A DNA stretch of 64,000 nucleotides from Salinivirga cyanobacteriivorans. Its GTDB lineage: Bacteria > Bacteroidota > Bacteroidia > Bacteroidales > Salinivirgaceae. A model generated the notes under the pieces. The model saw only the letters and a list, made by a program, of their open reading frames with translations. It ran no database searches and was not told the origin of the DNA. Position numbers and translations under genes: made by a program. The stretch is taken from positions 4,427,001 to 4,491,000 of the forward strand of contig NZ_CP013118.1 in assembly GCF_001443605.1 (NCBI RefSeq), given 5' to 3'. Below, one piece after another: positions 23,933-32,079 of this stretch (position 1 is its first letter; each line of letters starts with the position of its first letter).

Positions 23933-24120
23933 TTATTTGTGATAATCCAAAATATCAACGTCATGTGCGCGATTGCTGTCCCAACGAAAAACAATCCTCC
24001 ATTGATCGTTAATCCGAATGCTGTAAAAATCGTTTGTCGATCCTTTTAGTTTTTCTAGTCGATTCGATGGCGGAATCCGTAAATCAGCCAAATTTTGTGA
24101 GTTGTTGTAATTAGAAAATT
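23933..24120 (-). pseudogene. higB: HigB/RelE-type toxin, C-terminal remnant
   Basis: Sixty-odd codons remain: the RelE-fold end with DLRIPPSNRLEKLKGSTNDF, YSIRINDQWRIVFRWDSN and the terminal VDILDYHK, stop at 23933-23935, 5 bp before the antitoxin start. The N-terminal third is missing; it is cut by the left end of the IS21 element near 24121. Unlike the other broken cassette genes, the missing part is not found on the far side of the element (about 26637 on), so a deletion or rearrangement accompanied or followed insertion. Confidence 0.85.
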
Positions 24121-24187
24121 TGCACCAACAAATTTTCGCAATTGAAAATCATCACTTGCGAAAATAAAAATAGCCTTCATCTTTAAG

Positions 24188-25771
24188 TTGCAAAACACAA
24201 AAAAGAAGGCTATGAATAAAAACAAAAAAGTTTTTATGTGGTACAAAATTAAAGAATTATCGGCACAAGGACTAAATCAAAGTCAAATTAAATTAGAATT
24301 AGGTATTGACAGAGGAACTGTACGCAAGTACCTTTTAATGAACGAAGCTCAGTTTTTAGAGTGGATCAGTACTCCTCGTAGAATGCCTAAAAAGCTAAAT
24401 GGGTATTATAATTTTGTCAAAAAATTATTGGGTAACGCACCTTATTTGTCAGCAGCCCAGGTTGAGGATAGATTAAAAGAACGTTATACGAATCTACCTG
24501 ATGTAAGCAGCAAAACTGTCTATAATTTTGTTCAAACAGTAAGAAAAGAGCAAAATATACCCAAGTATAAAGAAAAACTTCCACGGCAATATGAGAAGCT
24601 TGCAGAGACAGAATATGGAGAAGAAGCACAAGTAGATTTTGGCTCATACCGTATGCTTAGTCGCGGAAGTGGCAGGGTTAAGATTTACTTTTTCACAATA
24701 GTTCTCTCACGGTCACGACATAAGTTTATTTACTGCCAACGAATGCCATTTACTACCGAGTCAGCAAATTATGCACATGAGCTTGCATTCGAATATTTTG
24801 AGGGCATACCCCGTCGAATACTCTATGATCAGGATCGTGTTTTTATAACAGATGAAAATCTTGGGGATGTCCTTCTTACGGAGAAATTTATGCAGTTTAC
24901 AAATGCCCATCCATTTGATGTGGTGTTTTGCAAAAAAGCAGATCCCGAGAGTAAAGGAAAAGTAGAAAACGTTGTAAAATACGTAAAGCATAATTATCTA
25001 AAAGGGAGAGTTTTTCAAGATATTGACACTTTACAAAAAGAAGCCTTGCTGTGGCTTGAACGCACCGGAAATGCCAAGGTGCATGGCACAACCAAACGCA
25101 TTCCAAAAGAAGAATGGGAAAAAGAAAAGCAACACCTGCTGCCCTATAATGGGAAACCAGAAAAACCATTTTTAAAATTACCGACACACCCTGTCCGAAA
25201 AGATAATACGGTGCTTTATCGAAGCAATTATTACAGTGTGCCTTTGGGGACTTATCAAGATAGGGACACAAAGATTTTACTCGAAGAAAAAGATGGAAAA
25301 CTTTTCTTCTATACTGGTGATAATCAATTACTGGCTACACATGACCTCTGTTTAGACATCGGTCGGATTATTAAAAATAATGACCACGCAAGGGAAAAAT
25401 CAAAGACACTGCAAAAAACGTATGAGTTGGTTTTGGAGAGTTTAAGACACATCCCCCAGGCTGAGCAATACCTGGCAGAAATAGAGAATAATAGACCCCG
25501 TAATTTTCATGATAGCCTCAGGGTTATGCAAAAGAACATCGAAAGGTCATCTGCAGAAGCAATCAATTTTGCTTTGGTTTATTGTTATGAAAACAAGATA
25601 CTAAATGCCAACCGTTTTGCCGAAGTACTAAATTATTTTGAGAAAGAACAAGGTTTAGAGAATGTGAAACACAGCATATGTATAGAAACCGGTGGGCTGA
25701 ATAAGCAACAAAATGATGATATGCAGCCTCAAAAAAGCGACATCAATGAATATGAATCAATAATGAATTAG
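24188..25771 (+). CDS. istA: IS21-family transposase IstA
   Basis: 527 residues. N-terminal helix-turn-helix (LNQSQIKLELGIDRGTVRKY), then an rve DDE core: Asp in EEAQVDFGSYR, Asp in RRILYDQDRVFI and Glu in ESKGKVENVVKYVKHNYLKG, followed by the Mu-type C-terminal domain (YRSNYYSVPLGTYQDRDTKI). IstA cuts and joins the IS ends; IstB remodels the target. The ATG follows an AAGAAGG purine run. Frame intact. Confidence 0.95.
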   Translation: MQNTKKKAMNKNKKVFMWYKIKELSAQGLNQSQIKLELGIDRGTVRKYLLMNEAQFLEWISTPRRMPKKLNGYYNFVKKLLGNAPYLSAAQVEDRLKERYTNLPDVSSKTVYNFVQTVRKEQNIPKYKEKLPRQYEKLAETEYGEEAQVDFGSYRMLSRGSGRVKIYFFTIVLSRSRHKFIYCQRMPFTTESANYAHELAFEYFEGIPRRILYDQDRVFITDENLGDVLLTEKFMQFTNAHPFDVVFCKKADPESKGKVENVVKYVKHNYLKGRVFQDIDTLQKEALLWLERTGNAKVHGTTKRIPKEEWEKEKQHLLPYNGKPEKPFLKLPTHPVRKDNTVLYRSNYYSVPLGTYQDRDTKILLEEKDGKLFFYTGDNQLLATHDLCLDIGRIIKNNDHAREKSKTLQKTYELVLESLRHIPQAEQYLAEIENNRPRNFHDSLRVMQKNIERSSAEAINFALVYCYENKILNANRFAEVLNYFEKEQGLENVKHSICIETGGLNKQQNDDMQPQKSDINEYESIMN

Positions 25772-25774
25772 AAA

Positions 25775-26524
25775 ATGAAAGTATTAGATCAAATTAAAAA
25801 CTATGCCGATATTTTACGGCTAACAAAGTTAAAGAACGAACCGGAAGTAGTGCTTCACCAGGCACAGATAGACAAACCTTCTTACCAGGAATTTGCATTA
25901 CTGCTCTTACAAAGAGAAGTGCAACACAGAAGGAAAACAGATCTTGAAAGGAGATTGAAATTAGCCCGGCTACCTAAAGATCACAATCTTGACAAGTATG
26001 ATTTTAATATGGCAAACGGTATGTCTGTCCCCCAATTAAAACAATTACGGGAATTATTATGGCTGGAACAAAATTACAATTTGATACTCATGGGACCTTC
26101 AGGAACAGGAAAAACATATGTTGCCGCAGGTCTGGTTAACGATGCCGTAAAATCTGGACATAAAGCATACTTCATCACCATGGAGGAACTAGTAACCGTA
26201 CTAAAAATGAAAGAAATGACTTCTACCGCACTAAATACCTACAACCGTCTTTTAAAGGCTCATTTAGTGGCAATAGACGACATAATGCTGTTTCCTATCA
26301 AGAAACATGAAGCTGTCGCTTTTTTCAATCTCATAAATCATTTGCATGAACAAACATCTGTAATTATCACAACAAATAAATCCCCTCAGCAATGGGCAGA
26401 AATGCTCGATGATGAAGTACTGGCAACAGCTTTGCTGGACAGACTATTATTTAAATGTGAAGTAGTAAAGCTGACTGGGAAAAGTTACAGAATGGAAAAC
26501 AGAAAAACTATCTTCGAGCAGTAA
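25775..26524 (+). CDS. istB: IS21-family helper ATPase IstB
   Basis: 249-residue DnaC/DnaA-like AAA+ ATPase: Walker A MGPSGTGKTYVAAGL, Walker B HLVAIDDIML, sensor region SVIITTNKSPQQWAEML and the C-terminal LLFKCEVVKLTGKSYRMENR. It starts 3 bp after istA stops, so the two are coupled. It bends target DNA and stimulates IstA. Confidence 0.95.
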   Translation: MKVLDQIKNYADILRLTKLKNEPEVVLHQAQIDKPSYQEFALLLLQREVQHRRKTDLERRLKLARLPKDHNLDKYDFNMANGMSVPQLKQLRELLWLEQNYNLILMGPSGTGKTYVAAGLVNDAVKSGHKAYFITMEELVTVLKMKEMTSTALNTYNRLLKAHLVAIDDIMLFPIKKHEAVAFFNLINHLHEQTSVIITTNKSPQQWAEMLDDEVLATALLDRLLFKCEVVKLTGKSYRMENRKTIFEQ

Positions 26525-26580
26525 TCAACGCTCTGATTGCTTCGGTCGCTACGCGCCCTCAACAATCAGAGCGTTGATTA
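26522..26580 (+). terminator. Long hairpin directly after istB (IS21 A)
   Basis: A perfect 18-bp stem (TAATCAACGCTCTGATTG / CAATCAGAGCGTTGATTA) whose first bases are the istB stop codon; loop of 23 bases containing TCGCTACGC, followed by AT-rich DNA. It could terminate istAB transcription. IS21 B has a hairpin in the same place with an unrelated stem but a related loop. Confidence 0.65.
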
Positions 26581-26640
26581 ATATATTTTTTACCGTAAAA
26601 TGATGGTTTATTTTTACGAAAATTTGTTGGTTTTAAATTT

Positions 26641-26940
26641 GCTATTTTCACAGGGTTCGCGACCGAAACCCTCGAAGGAGCGGTTAGTATTGCCGCAACG
26701 GAAGCTTGAAACAGGTTGCTTCACTTCGTTCGCAATGACGCATCGGTGATTGTAGGTTTGTGCCGTACACTCGGAGACGAATCATCGTGAGGCCGCAGGC
26801 TGAAGCGAACTGTTGGAATAACCGCAACGGAAGCCTGCAACAGATGGTTTCTCCGCCAGCCGGCGAATCGCTATGACGCGTCGATGACTAGAGGTTTGTT
26901 CGGCTTAAAAGGAGACGTCCACATTTTACAGCATATTGTT
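26641..26940. repeat. Dispersed intergenic repeat, copy 1
   Basis: GC-richer than its surroundings, no gene. The first 100 bases match 37245-37335 in inverted orientation, including CTGTTTCAAGCTTCC and CTTCGAGGGTTTCGGTCGCG. Also contains TTCACTTCGTTCGCAATGAC, a phrase seen again at about 34436-34487, and the half-palindrome CCGCCAGCCGGCG. Such mosaics of short phrases are spread through intergenic DNA of many Bacteroidota. Confidence 0.65.
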
Positions 26941-26958
26941 TAAAAAAACTTCATCAAC

Positions 26959-26989
26959 TTTTGTTTTTTTATTTAAATCTTTAACTTTG
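26959..26989 (+). promoter_or_regulatory. Bacteroidota-type promoter of the PKD lipoprotein gene
   Basis: TTTTG (26959-26963) and TAACTTTG (26982-26989) with an 18-base spacer fit the -33 TTTG / -7 TAnnTTTG consensus of the Bacteroidota housekeeping sigma factor. The ATG is at 27028. Confidence 0.6.
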
Positions 26990-27027
26990 ACGCTCATTTT
27001 ATAAATTATATTAAAAACAAATTAATC

Positions 27028-27819
27028 ATGAAAAATTTCACTTTATTACTAGTCCTTCTTGCAGTTATGATCTCTTGTTCAGATGAGGATAATGATGGAG
27101 CAAAGCCTACTGCAGATTTTGAACTAACTGTAACCGGAGAATCTCCAAATGCAGAATTAACAATTAATAACTTAAGCTCTGATGCCACATCTTATGAGTG
27201 GACTTTTGGAGCACAAACAATCATTGAAACATCTGAAGAGCCCGAACCTGAAAACATTATAATCGACAAAGCAGGGAAACTGTATGTTACTTTGCGCGCT
27301 AAAAATAGTGAAGGCAGTGATAGCAAAACAGATTCTATCGAAATTGCAGGCTATAGTGCAATAAAAACATATACAGATATAACTTTTGGCCTTAATGAGA
27401 ACTCAACTTACGGCCGTTTTTATTCATTTGACACAGAACAAATTTATACAGCTAATCTCATTAATGGTGAAAATGGAAGCTCCATACATATTGGATTCAA
27501 CTCAATTACAACATCAATGCTGCGGTTTGTAAGCCCCGACAATGCTGATGATGCCGGCCTGGCAATTCCTAATGCTACACATACCATTGTCGACAACTAC
27601 CAAAGTAGTCCGGTTATTACTGTTGAAGAATTTGACAGCATGACAAACGACAGTTTATTGGTTGACATGACAGTTACTTATGATCAGGATATTTTTGGTT
27701 CATCAACTATTCCCAACATGGTTTTCTTTGAATTAGAAGATGGCAGAAAAGGAACTATTAAGGCAAAAGAACTAAATTCTGACAATATCGTGACCGATAT
27801 AAAAATACAGAAATACTAA
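27028..27819 (+). CDS. PKD-domain lipoprotein
   Basis: 263 residues: signal peptide LLLVLLAVMISC with the lipobox Cys at about residue 17 and an acidic linker (SDEDNDGA). Residues 28-110 form a PKD-like domain (PTADFELTVTGESPNAELTI, SSDATSYEWTFGAQTI, YVTLRAKNSEGSD). The C-terminal 150 residues are beta-rich and unassigned. Surface-exposed lipoprotein by type. Own promoter and terminator, so it is monocistronic. Confidence 0.8.
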   Translation: MKNFTLLLVLLAVMISCSDEDNDGAKPTADFELTVTGESPNAELTINNLSSDATSYEWTFGAQTIIETSEEPEPENIIIDKAGKLYVTLRAKNSEGSDSKTDSIEIAGYSAIKTYTDITFGLNENSTYGRFYSFDTEQIYTANLINGENGSSIHIGFNSITTSMLRFVSPDNADDAGLAIPNATHTIVDNYQSSPVITVEEFDSMTNDSLLVDMTVTYDQDIFGSSTIPNMVFFELEDGRKGTIKAKELNSDNIVTDIKIQKY

Positions 27820-27829
27820 TTTATTTGAA

Positions 27830-27865
27830 AGCCTCTTAGTTGAATAATTACTAAGGGGCTTTTTT
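27830..27865 (+). terminator. Rho-independent terminator of the PKD lipoprotein gene
   Basis: AGCCTCTTAGT / ACTAAGGGGCT (11-bp stem, one G-T pair) followed by five T. Confidence 0.85.
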
Positions 27866-28089
27866 ATAACTTATCCCATGCTACATTACACCTTTTGCTA
27901 ACTATTCACCCTTTTTTCTTTGGCCCGGGCTTCTTCTTCTCTTTATTTTTTACAAAAATAAGTTTGTTACGGCTTTTAGGATTTTCACGCTGCTCTATTT
28001 CAAACTGACCTGTAGATTTTATTAACGGTGTCAATTTTTCAAAGCCGTAATTACGTGAGTCGAAGTTTGGCTGCTTTTTCTGCAAAAGG

Positions 28090-29585
28090 TAGTGTCCAGA
28101 TTAGTGTGTCTGGGTTGACCTATTATTAGTAATGCATTCTTTCAATACAAACTTATATTTTTTTCGTTGATTTATTTGTTCTAAATGCTTTTAAAATTTG
28201 ACGAAGGATGTTGTCAATAGTGGCTTAGGTGTTGTGTAGTGGCATGTGGGGCCACTTGTCTTGCTCTTGACAACTTTCCTAGTCAAATTAATTTTGCATT
28301 TGAGATAATAAATCAAATCCAGGTTAATATTTGTTTGCTAATAGTTTTTCTTCATATCTAAAATTATAAATAGGATATGAGTAATGACCCTCTGTTTGTT
28401 CTTTTGCCACACTTGTTATCAGTGATAGAACTGCCTCTTCAGATGGTAATGCACCTCTTATTTTCAATGTTCTTCTGGCGCTTTTATTAAATCGCTCTAT
28501 CCAGTTGGTCGTATAAAGCATACGACGTATTCTGACATCGTAATCTAAAAAGGTTAAATATGGGTAAATATCCAGGTTATCAAGATATTGCCCAAAAGAC
28601 CTGTATTTCTTTCGCCATTTTTCTTTAAATTCTTTAAATTTTGACACAGCTATAGCTTTGTTATGGTGCGGATCAGCAGCACTGAGAACTTCTCTAAAGT
28701 CATTAGCAACCTCTTTTTTATCACTCATGCGGACATAACTTAATAGGTTACGTTGCAAGTGTAAAATGCATTTCTGATGCGGGCAACTAAATTTTTTTGC
28801 TATGCTCTTATCAATACCGCTTAGAGCGTCTGATATTATAATACCAACAGTCTCTATTCCTCTTGCTTTGATTTGATCAAATATTATTTCCCATGAATTA
28901 GCTGATTCTACGGGAAAATTAACGATAGATATGACTTCTCGCTTAAAATCTTCACGCAAGCCAAGAATGATATAAAAACATTCTGTTTCATATTTATTTC
29001 CTCTTTTTAATTTTACATGAAGGCCGTCAATATAAAGTGCAAGATAATGGGAGTCCAGTTCTCTGTTTCTCCATGCTTGCATTTGATCATAAAAACTGGT
29101 ACTAATATCACTAATCTTACTTTTACTATAATGTCCGCCATAAATGGTATCCATGACTGAGGATATATCACGCGTGGTTAAACCTTTTGAATATAGCTTA
29201 AAGGAGACTTCTTTTAAGTAAGATTCTTGTTCTCGAAATATAGCTAATATTTTTGGAGTAAATTGACTTAAGCGATCTCTAGGGACTTGCAGCTCAAGTT
29301 GGTGTCCATGACCTAAGGCACTTAGGGGTCTGTAACCATTTCCCTTGTTGCTTTTTGCTCCTGACAGAAAGGCTTCCCGTTCTGAATACATCATTGCATT
29401 TAAGACCATCTCCATTACATCATGAAGACCATTTTCTCGTGAAATAAACTTGCTTAATACTTCTTCTGTTTGTTTCTTTGTAAACATCATGGTTTCTGAC
29501 TTTTATTGTTTTACTTTTTAATTCATTGCAAAACTAATAATAGTTGGGAACCATGTGTTTTAGACACACTTTTTTGGACGGTATG
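28090..29585 (-). mobile_element. IS256-family insertion sequence
   Basis: About 1496 bp. Inverted ends share GTCCA...AGTGTGTCT (left GTCCAGATTAGTGTGTCTG, right, inverted, GTCCAAAAAAGTGTGTCTA). Flanked by CTGCAAAAGG (28080-28089 and 29586-29595); IS256 usually makes 8-9 bp duplications, so one or two of the ten bases may be chance. Confidence 0.88.
28324..29490 (-). CDS. IS256-family (Mutator-type) transposase
   Basis: 388 residues, DDE class. Asp in LYIDGLHVKLKRG, Asp in GIIISDALSGIDKS, the C/H segment KFSCPHQKCILHLQRNLLSY and Glu in YTTNWIERFNKSARRTLKIR match the transposase_mut signature. Frame complete. About 230 bp of non-coding DNA lies between its stop and the left IS end. Confidence 0.95.
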   Translation of the reverse strand: MMFTKKQTEEVLSKFISRENGLHDVMEMVLNAMMYSEREAFLSGAKSNKGNGYRPLSALGHGHQLELQVPRDRLSQFTPKILAIFREQESYLKEVSFKLYSKGLTTRDISSVMDTIYGGHYSKSKISDISTSFYDQMQAWRNRELDSHYLALYIDGLHVKLKRGNKYETECFYIILGLREDFKREVISIVNFPVESANSWEIIFDQIKARGIETVGIIISDALSGIDKSIAKKFSCPHQKCILHLQRNLLSYVRMSDKKEVANDFREVLSAADPHHNKAIAVSKFKEFKEKWRKKYRSFGQYLDNLDIYPYLTFLDYDVRIRRMLYTTNWIERFNKSARRTLKIRGALPSEEAVLSLITSVAKEQTEGHYSYPIYNFRYEEKLLANKY

Positions 29586-30229
29586 CTGCAAAAGGCTGCC
29601 CACATCTCCCAAAAATGCCCAGCCATCGTCGTCTGATAAATCGGAAATTGTAGATGATATTAGTTTGATTTCTTTCCGTGTAATTTTATCCACAGCATCC
29701 TTATCTTCTTCCTTATCATCATCTTTTTTATCAGCCTGTTTCTTAAGAATTTCAAGGTAAATAAACTTGTCGCAAGCTACAATAAATGGATCGGGTGTTT
29801 TTTTCTCCCCAATGCCAATAACCTGCAATCCAGCTTCGCGCAAACGCGTTGCAAGCCGGGTAAAATCGCTATCGCTGGAGACCAGACAAAAGCCCTGCAC
29901 TTTTTGTGCATATAAAATATCCATAGCATCGATAATCATGGCCGAATCGGTAGCATTTTTGCCCGATGTATAGCCATATTATTGAATGGGTGTAATGGCA
30001 TTCTCCAATAAAAGTGATTTCCATTTTGCTAAATTAGGTTTGGTCCAATCGCCATAGATACGTTTTATGGTCGGATTCCCATATTTGGCTATTTCTTCCA
30101 TCATCTCTTTTACGTTGCCGGGAGGAATATTATCGGCATCGATTAGTACAGCAAGATTTGTATTCATAAGTGTATTATTTTCTGTTTTTTTTCAGACTAC
30201 AACAAACCATATTAATTGATTAAAACAAA

Positions 30230-31816
30230 TTAATTTTCAACTGGAGCTTTTTGTTCATTGGATAATGGAATAAAACGGGCAGATAAATCCGGCTCAGCCA
30301 TATCTTTATCTAAAGGATACATGGGTCGCTTAATACGTTTGTAGGGCAACCGTTCCAAATCCTGATCAACTCCGCCCGGCGTAAGGGCCATTATCCAATC
30401 ACCCCGCATATTATATAATTCTGGTACGAGATACCCAATTTTCACAACTAAAATATCTGCTTCACGTGGTTTTAACTTAAGGTTGGTAAAATCAGCCTCA
30501 TGATGGTAAGGTTTGCGTTTTTTAGTGACTATTACCCGGGCACTTCCAATCCGCACCACAACTTCTACCTCAGCATGTTTATCTCCTTCGCGAATGGCTT
30601 CCACAATACCTTTTAGTTTGACAGGTCCTGCATAGCGGTTATCTACTTCAGCACCTGCAAACTCGTTAACTTTTCCTCCCACGCCAACTTTCAGGGCTTT
30701 TTCAACCAGTTTTGGGCCGGGTATGGATGCATAAATTAATGTTGGGCCTTCGATCTTTTGGAAAGCCGCATTTTTGAGAATTTGCTTCAATGTCCAGGTA
30801 ACATCTCCGGCTCCGCCGGCTGTAGGGTTATCGCCCATATCGCTGATAACAAAGGGCTTTTTATTGCTTTGCAGAGCCATCTCAAGGCTTTCATCCAGTT
30901 TAGCTACAGGTGCTACAAACTCAAATTGTTCCCTTACATCCCAAAACGACTGCGCTAATTCTTCAGCCGATGCTTTCACCTGCTTTTTGTCATCTCCCGT
31001 AACCATTACCACCGCATGGTTTCGGGGCTCGTCGGCCCAGGCATAACCTACCCAAATGGCGGCATCTAACACGCCCTCTTTTTGGGTCATAGGTTTTACT
31101 TTGGCATATAAACTTTTGGCGGGCTCAATACGCGTACTGGTCTTTTCGCCCGGCAGCAAAATGGGCACTGGAATACGCGCTTTGTAAGCTGGTCTTCCTT
31201 TGCCGGGCTCAATACGGTCAAGTAAATTTGTCAATGCACGTTTTTTAGATTCTATGGCATCCTCATGCGGCGCCATTCGGTAACAAGTAATTAAATCTGA
31301 CTGATGCGCCAGTTGCGGGGAGACATTTCCATGCAAATCCATTGACGTTGAAATTAAAGCATCTTCACCTACCACATCACGCACGCGGAGTATCATATCA
31401 CCTTCGGGATCGTCCATCCCGACTACGTTCATGGCTCCATGAATATCGAAGAAGACGCCGTCGTAGGGTACATTTGCTTCCAGTTTGGCAAGCATTCTGG
31501 TCATCAAACTTTCATAAGCTTCTTTGGTAACAATACCTCCTGGCAATGCATGACCACGTAGTGCTGGAAAATACCCGGCTCGTTTTCTTGTGGCAGAATC
31601 CTCATTTAAAAACGGATAGTACGTGTAAACCTCATCTCCCACTCTTGCATGAAAAGCATCTTCTGTGGTTTGTGCCGGAGAAAAAGTACTGGATTCAATG
31701 GCCAGACCGCAGATTGCTATTCGCGGGAGTTTATTTATTGCATCAGGTGTTTTTTGCTTCTGATTGCAGCTGAAAAGAATTGATAAGGTTAATAAAATTA
31801 TGGTTATGGTTTTCAT
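30230..31816 (-). CDS. MlrC-like (M81 family) metallopeptidase lipoprotein
   Basis: About 528 residues from the ATG at 31814-31816, chosen because it gives a lipoprotein signal (ITIILLTLSILFSC); the frame is open a further 47 codons upstream without features. Metal ligand candidates DIHGAMNVVGMDDPEGD and MDLHGNVSPQLAHQSD are the DxHG motifs of the MlrC/DUF1485 domain; the C-terminal MlrC domain contains SDMGDNPTAGGAGDVTW. MlrC degrades linearised microcystin in sphingomonads; here the substrate is unknown and is probably a small peptide or amide. The protein is predicted to be lipid-anchored in the periplasm or on the surface. Confidence 0.85.
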   Translation of the reverse strand: MKTITIILLTLSILFSCNQKQKTPDAINKLPRIAICGLAIESSTFSPAQTTEDAFHARVGDEVYTYYPFLNEDSATRKRAGYFPALRGHALPGGIVTKEAYESLMTRMLAKLEANVPYDGVFFDIHGAMNVVGMDDPEGDMILRVRDVVGEDALISTSMDLHGNVSPQLAHQSDLITCYRMAPHEDAIESKKRALTNLLDRIEPGKGRPAYKARIPVPILLPGEKTSTRIEPAKSLYAKVKPMTQKEGVLDAAIWVGYAWADEPRNHAVVMVTGDDKKQVKASAEELAQSFWDVREQFEFVAPVAKLDESLEMALQSNKKPFVISDMGDNPTAGGAGDVTWTLKQILKNAAFQKIEGPTLIYASIPGPKLVEKALKVGVGGKVNEFAGAEVDNRYAGPVKLKGIVEAIREGDKHAEVEVVVRIGSARVIVTKKRKPYHHEADFTNLKLKPREADILVVKIGYLVPELYNMRGDWIMALTPGGVDQDLERLPYKRIKRPMYPLDKDMAEPDLSARFIPLSNEQKAPVEN

Positions 31817-32079
31817 TTTATGCAGTGATTTTGATTTTGTGCTAGTCAAATTTAATGAAAAATTACCTGAACACACTGCTGATTTAGAAACTGAAACAAC
31901 AAATCGACATAACCCAATTATCTGTTGAATACAGGGGGACTTACTTTCGAGAGCCATCAGAGCATAAGCCTTAATCTTCCAGCCATCAAAATTTTTAAAT
32001 TAACTAATTTCACATTCTAAACGCACAGTGAAAAAAATAACTATTATTTTTGAGCGCAAGACATAAAAGCGGTACTTAA

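Larger units (their letters stand above)
24121..26637 (+). mobile_element. IS21-family insertion sequence A
   Basis: About 2.5 kb with istA and istB. The inverted ends share CCAACAAATTTTCG (left CACCAACAAATTTTCGCAA, right, inverted, AACCAACAAATTTTCGTAA). Exact first and last bases are uncertain and no target duplication was found, in line with rearrangement at this locus. It forms the right border of the cassette array. Confidence 0.85.
27906..30167 (-). pseudogene. NYN-domain/OST-HTH protein, broken by a nonsense codon and an IS256 insertion
   Basis: The N-part MNTNLAVLIDADNIPPGNVK is a NYN (PIN-like RNase) start with the conserved DADN. At codon 63 a TAA (29979-29981) replaces what would be Gln after TPIQ; the frame then continues YGYTSGKNATDSAMIIDAMD with the catalytic Asp residues, SSDSDFTRLATRLREAG and a Lys/Asp linker. 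IS256 interrupts at SLLQ; beyond it the frame resumes as KKQPNFDSRNYGFEKLTPLI, an OST-HTH/LOTUS domain, and a basic tail ending KKKPGPKKKG at 27906. The reconstructed protein has about 254 residues. Both lesions are in-frame with the rest. Family role: nuclease with RNA-binding domain. Confidence 0.9.

Noticed and set aside
31817..31957. Longer N-terminus for the MlrC-like protein
   Set aside because: The extra 47 codons have no features, while the internal ATG at 31816 starts a clear lipoprotein signal.
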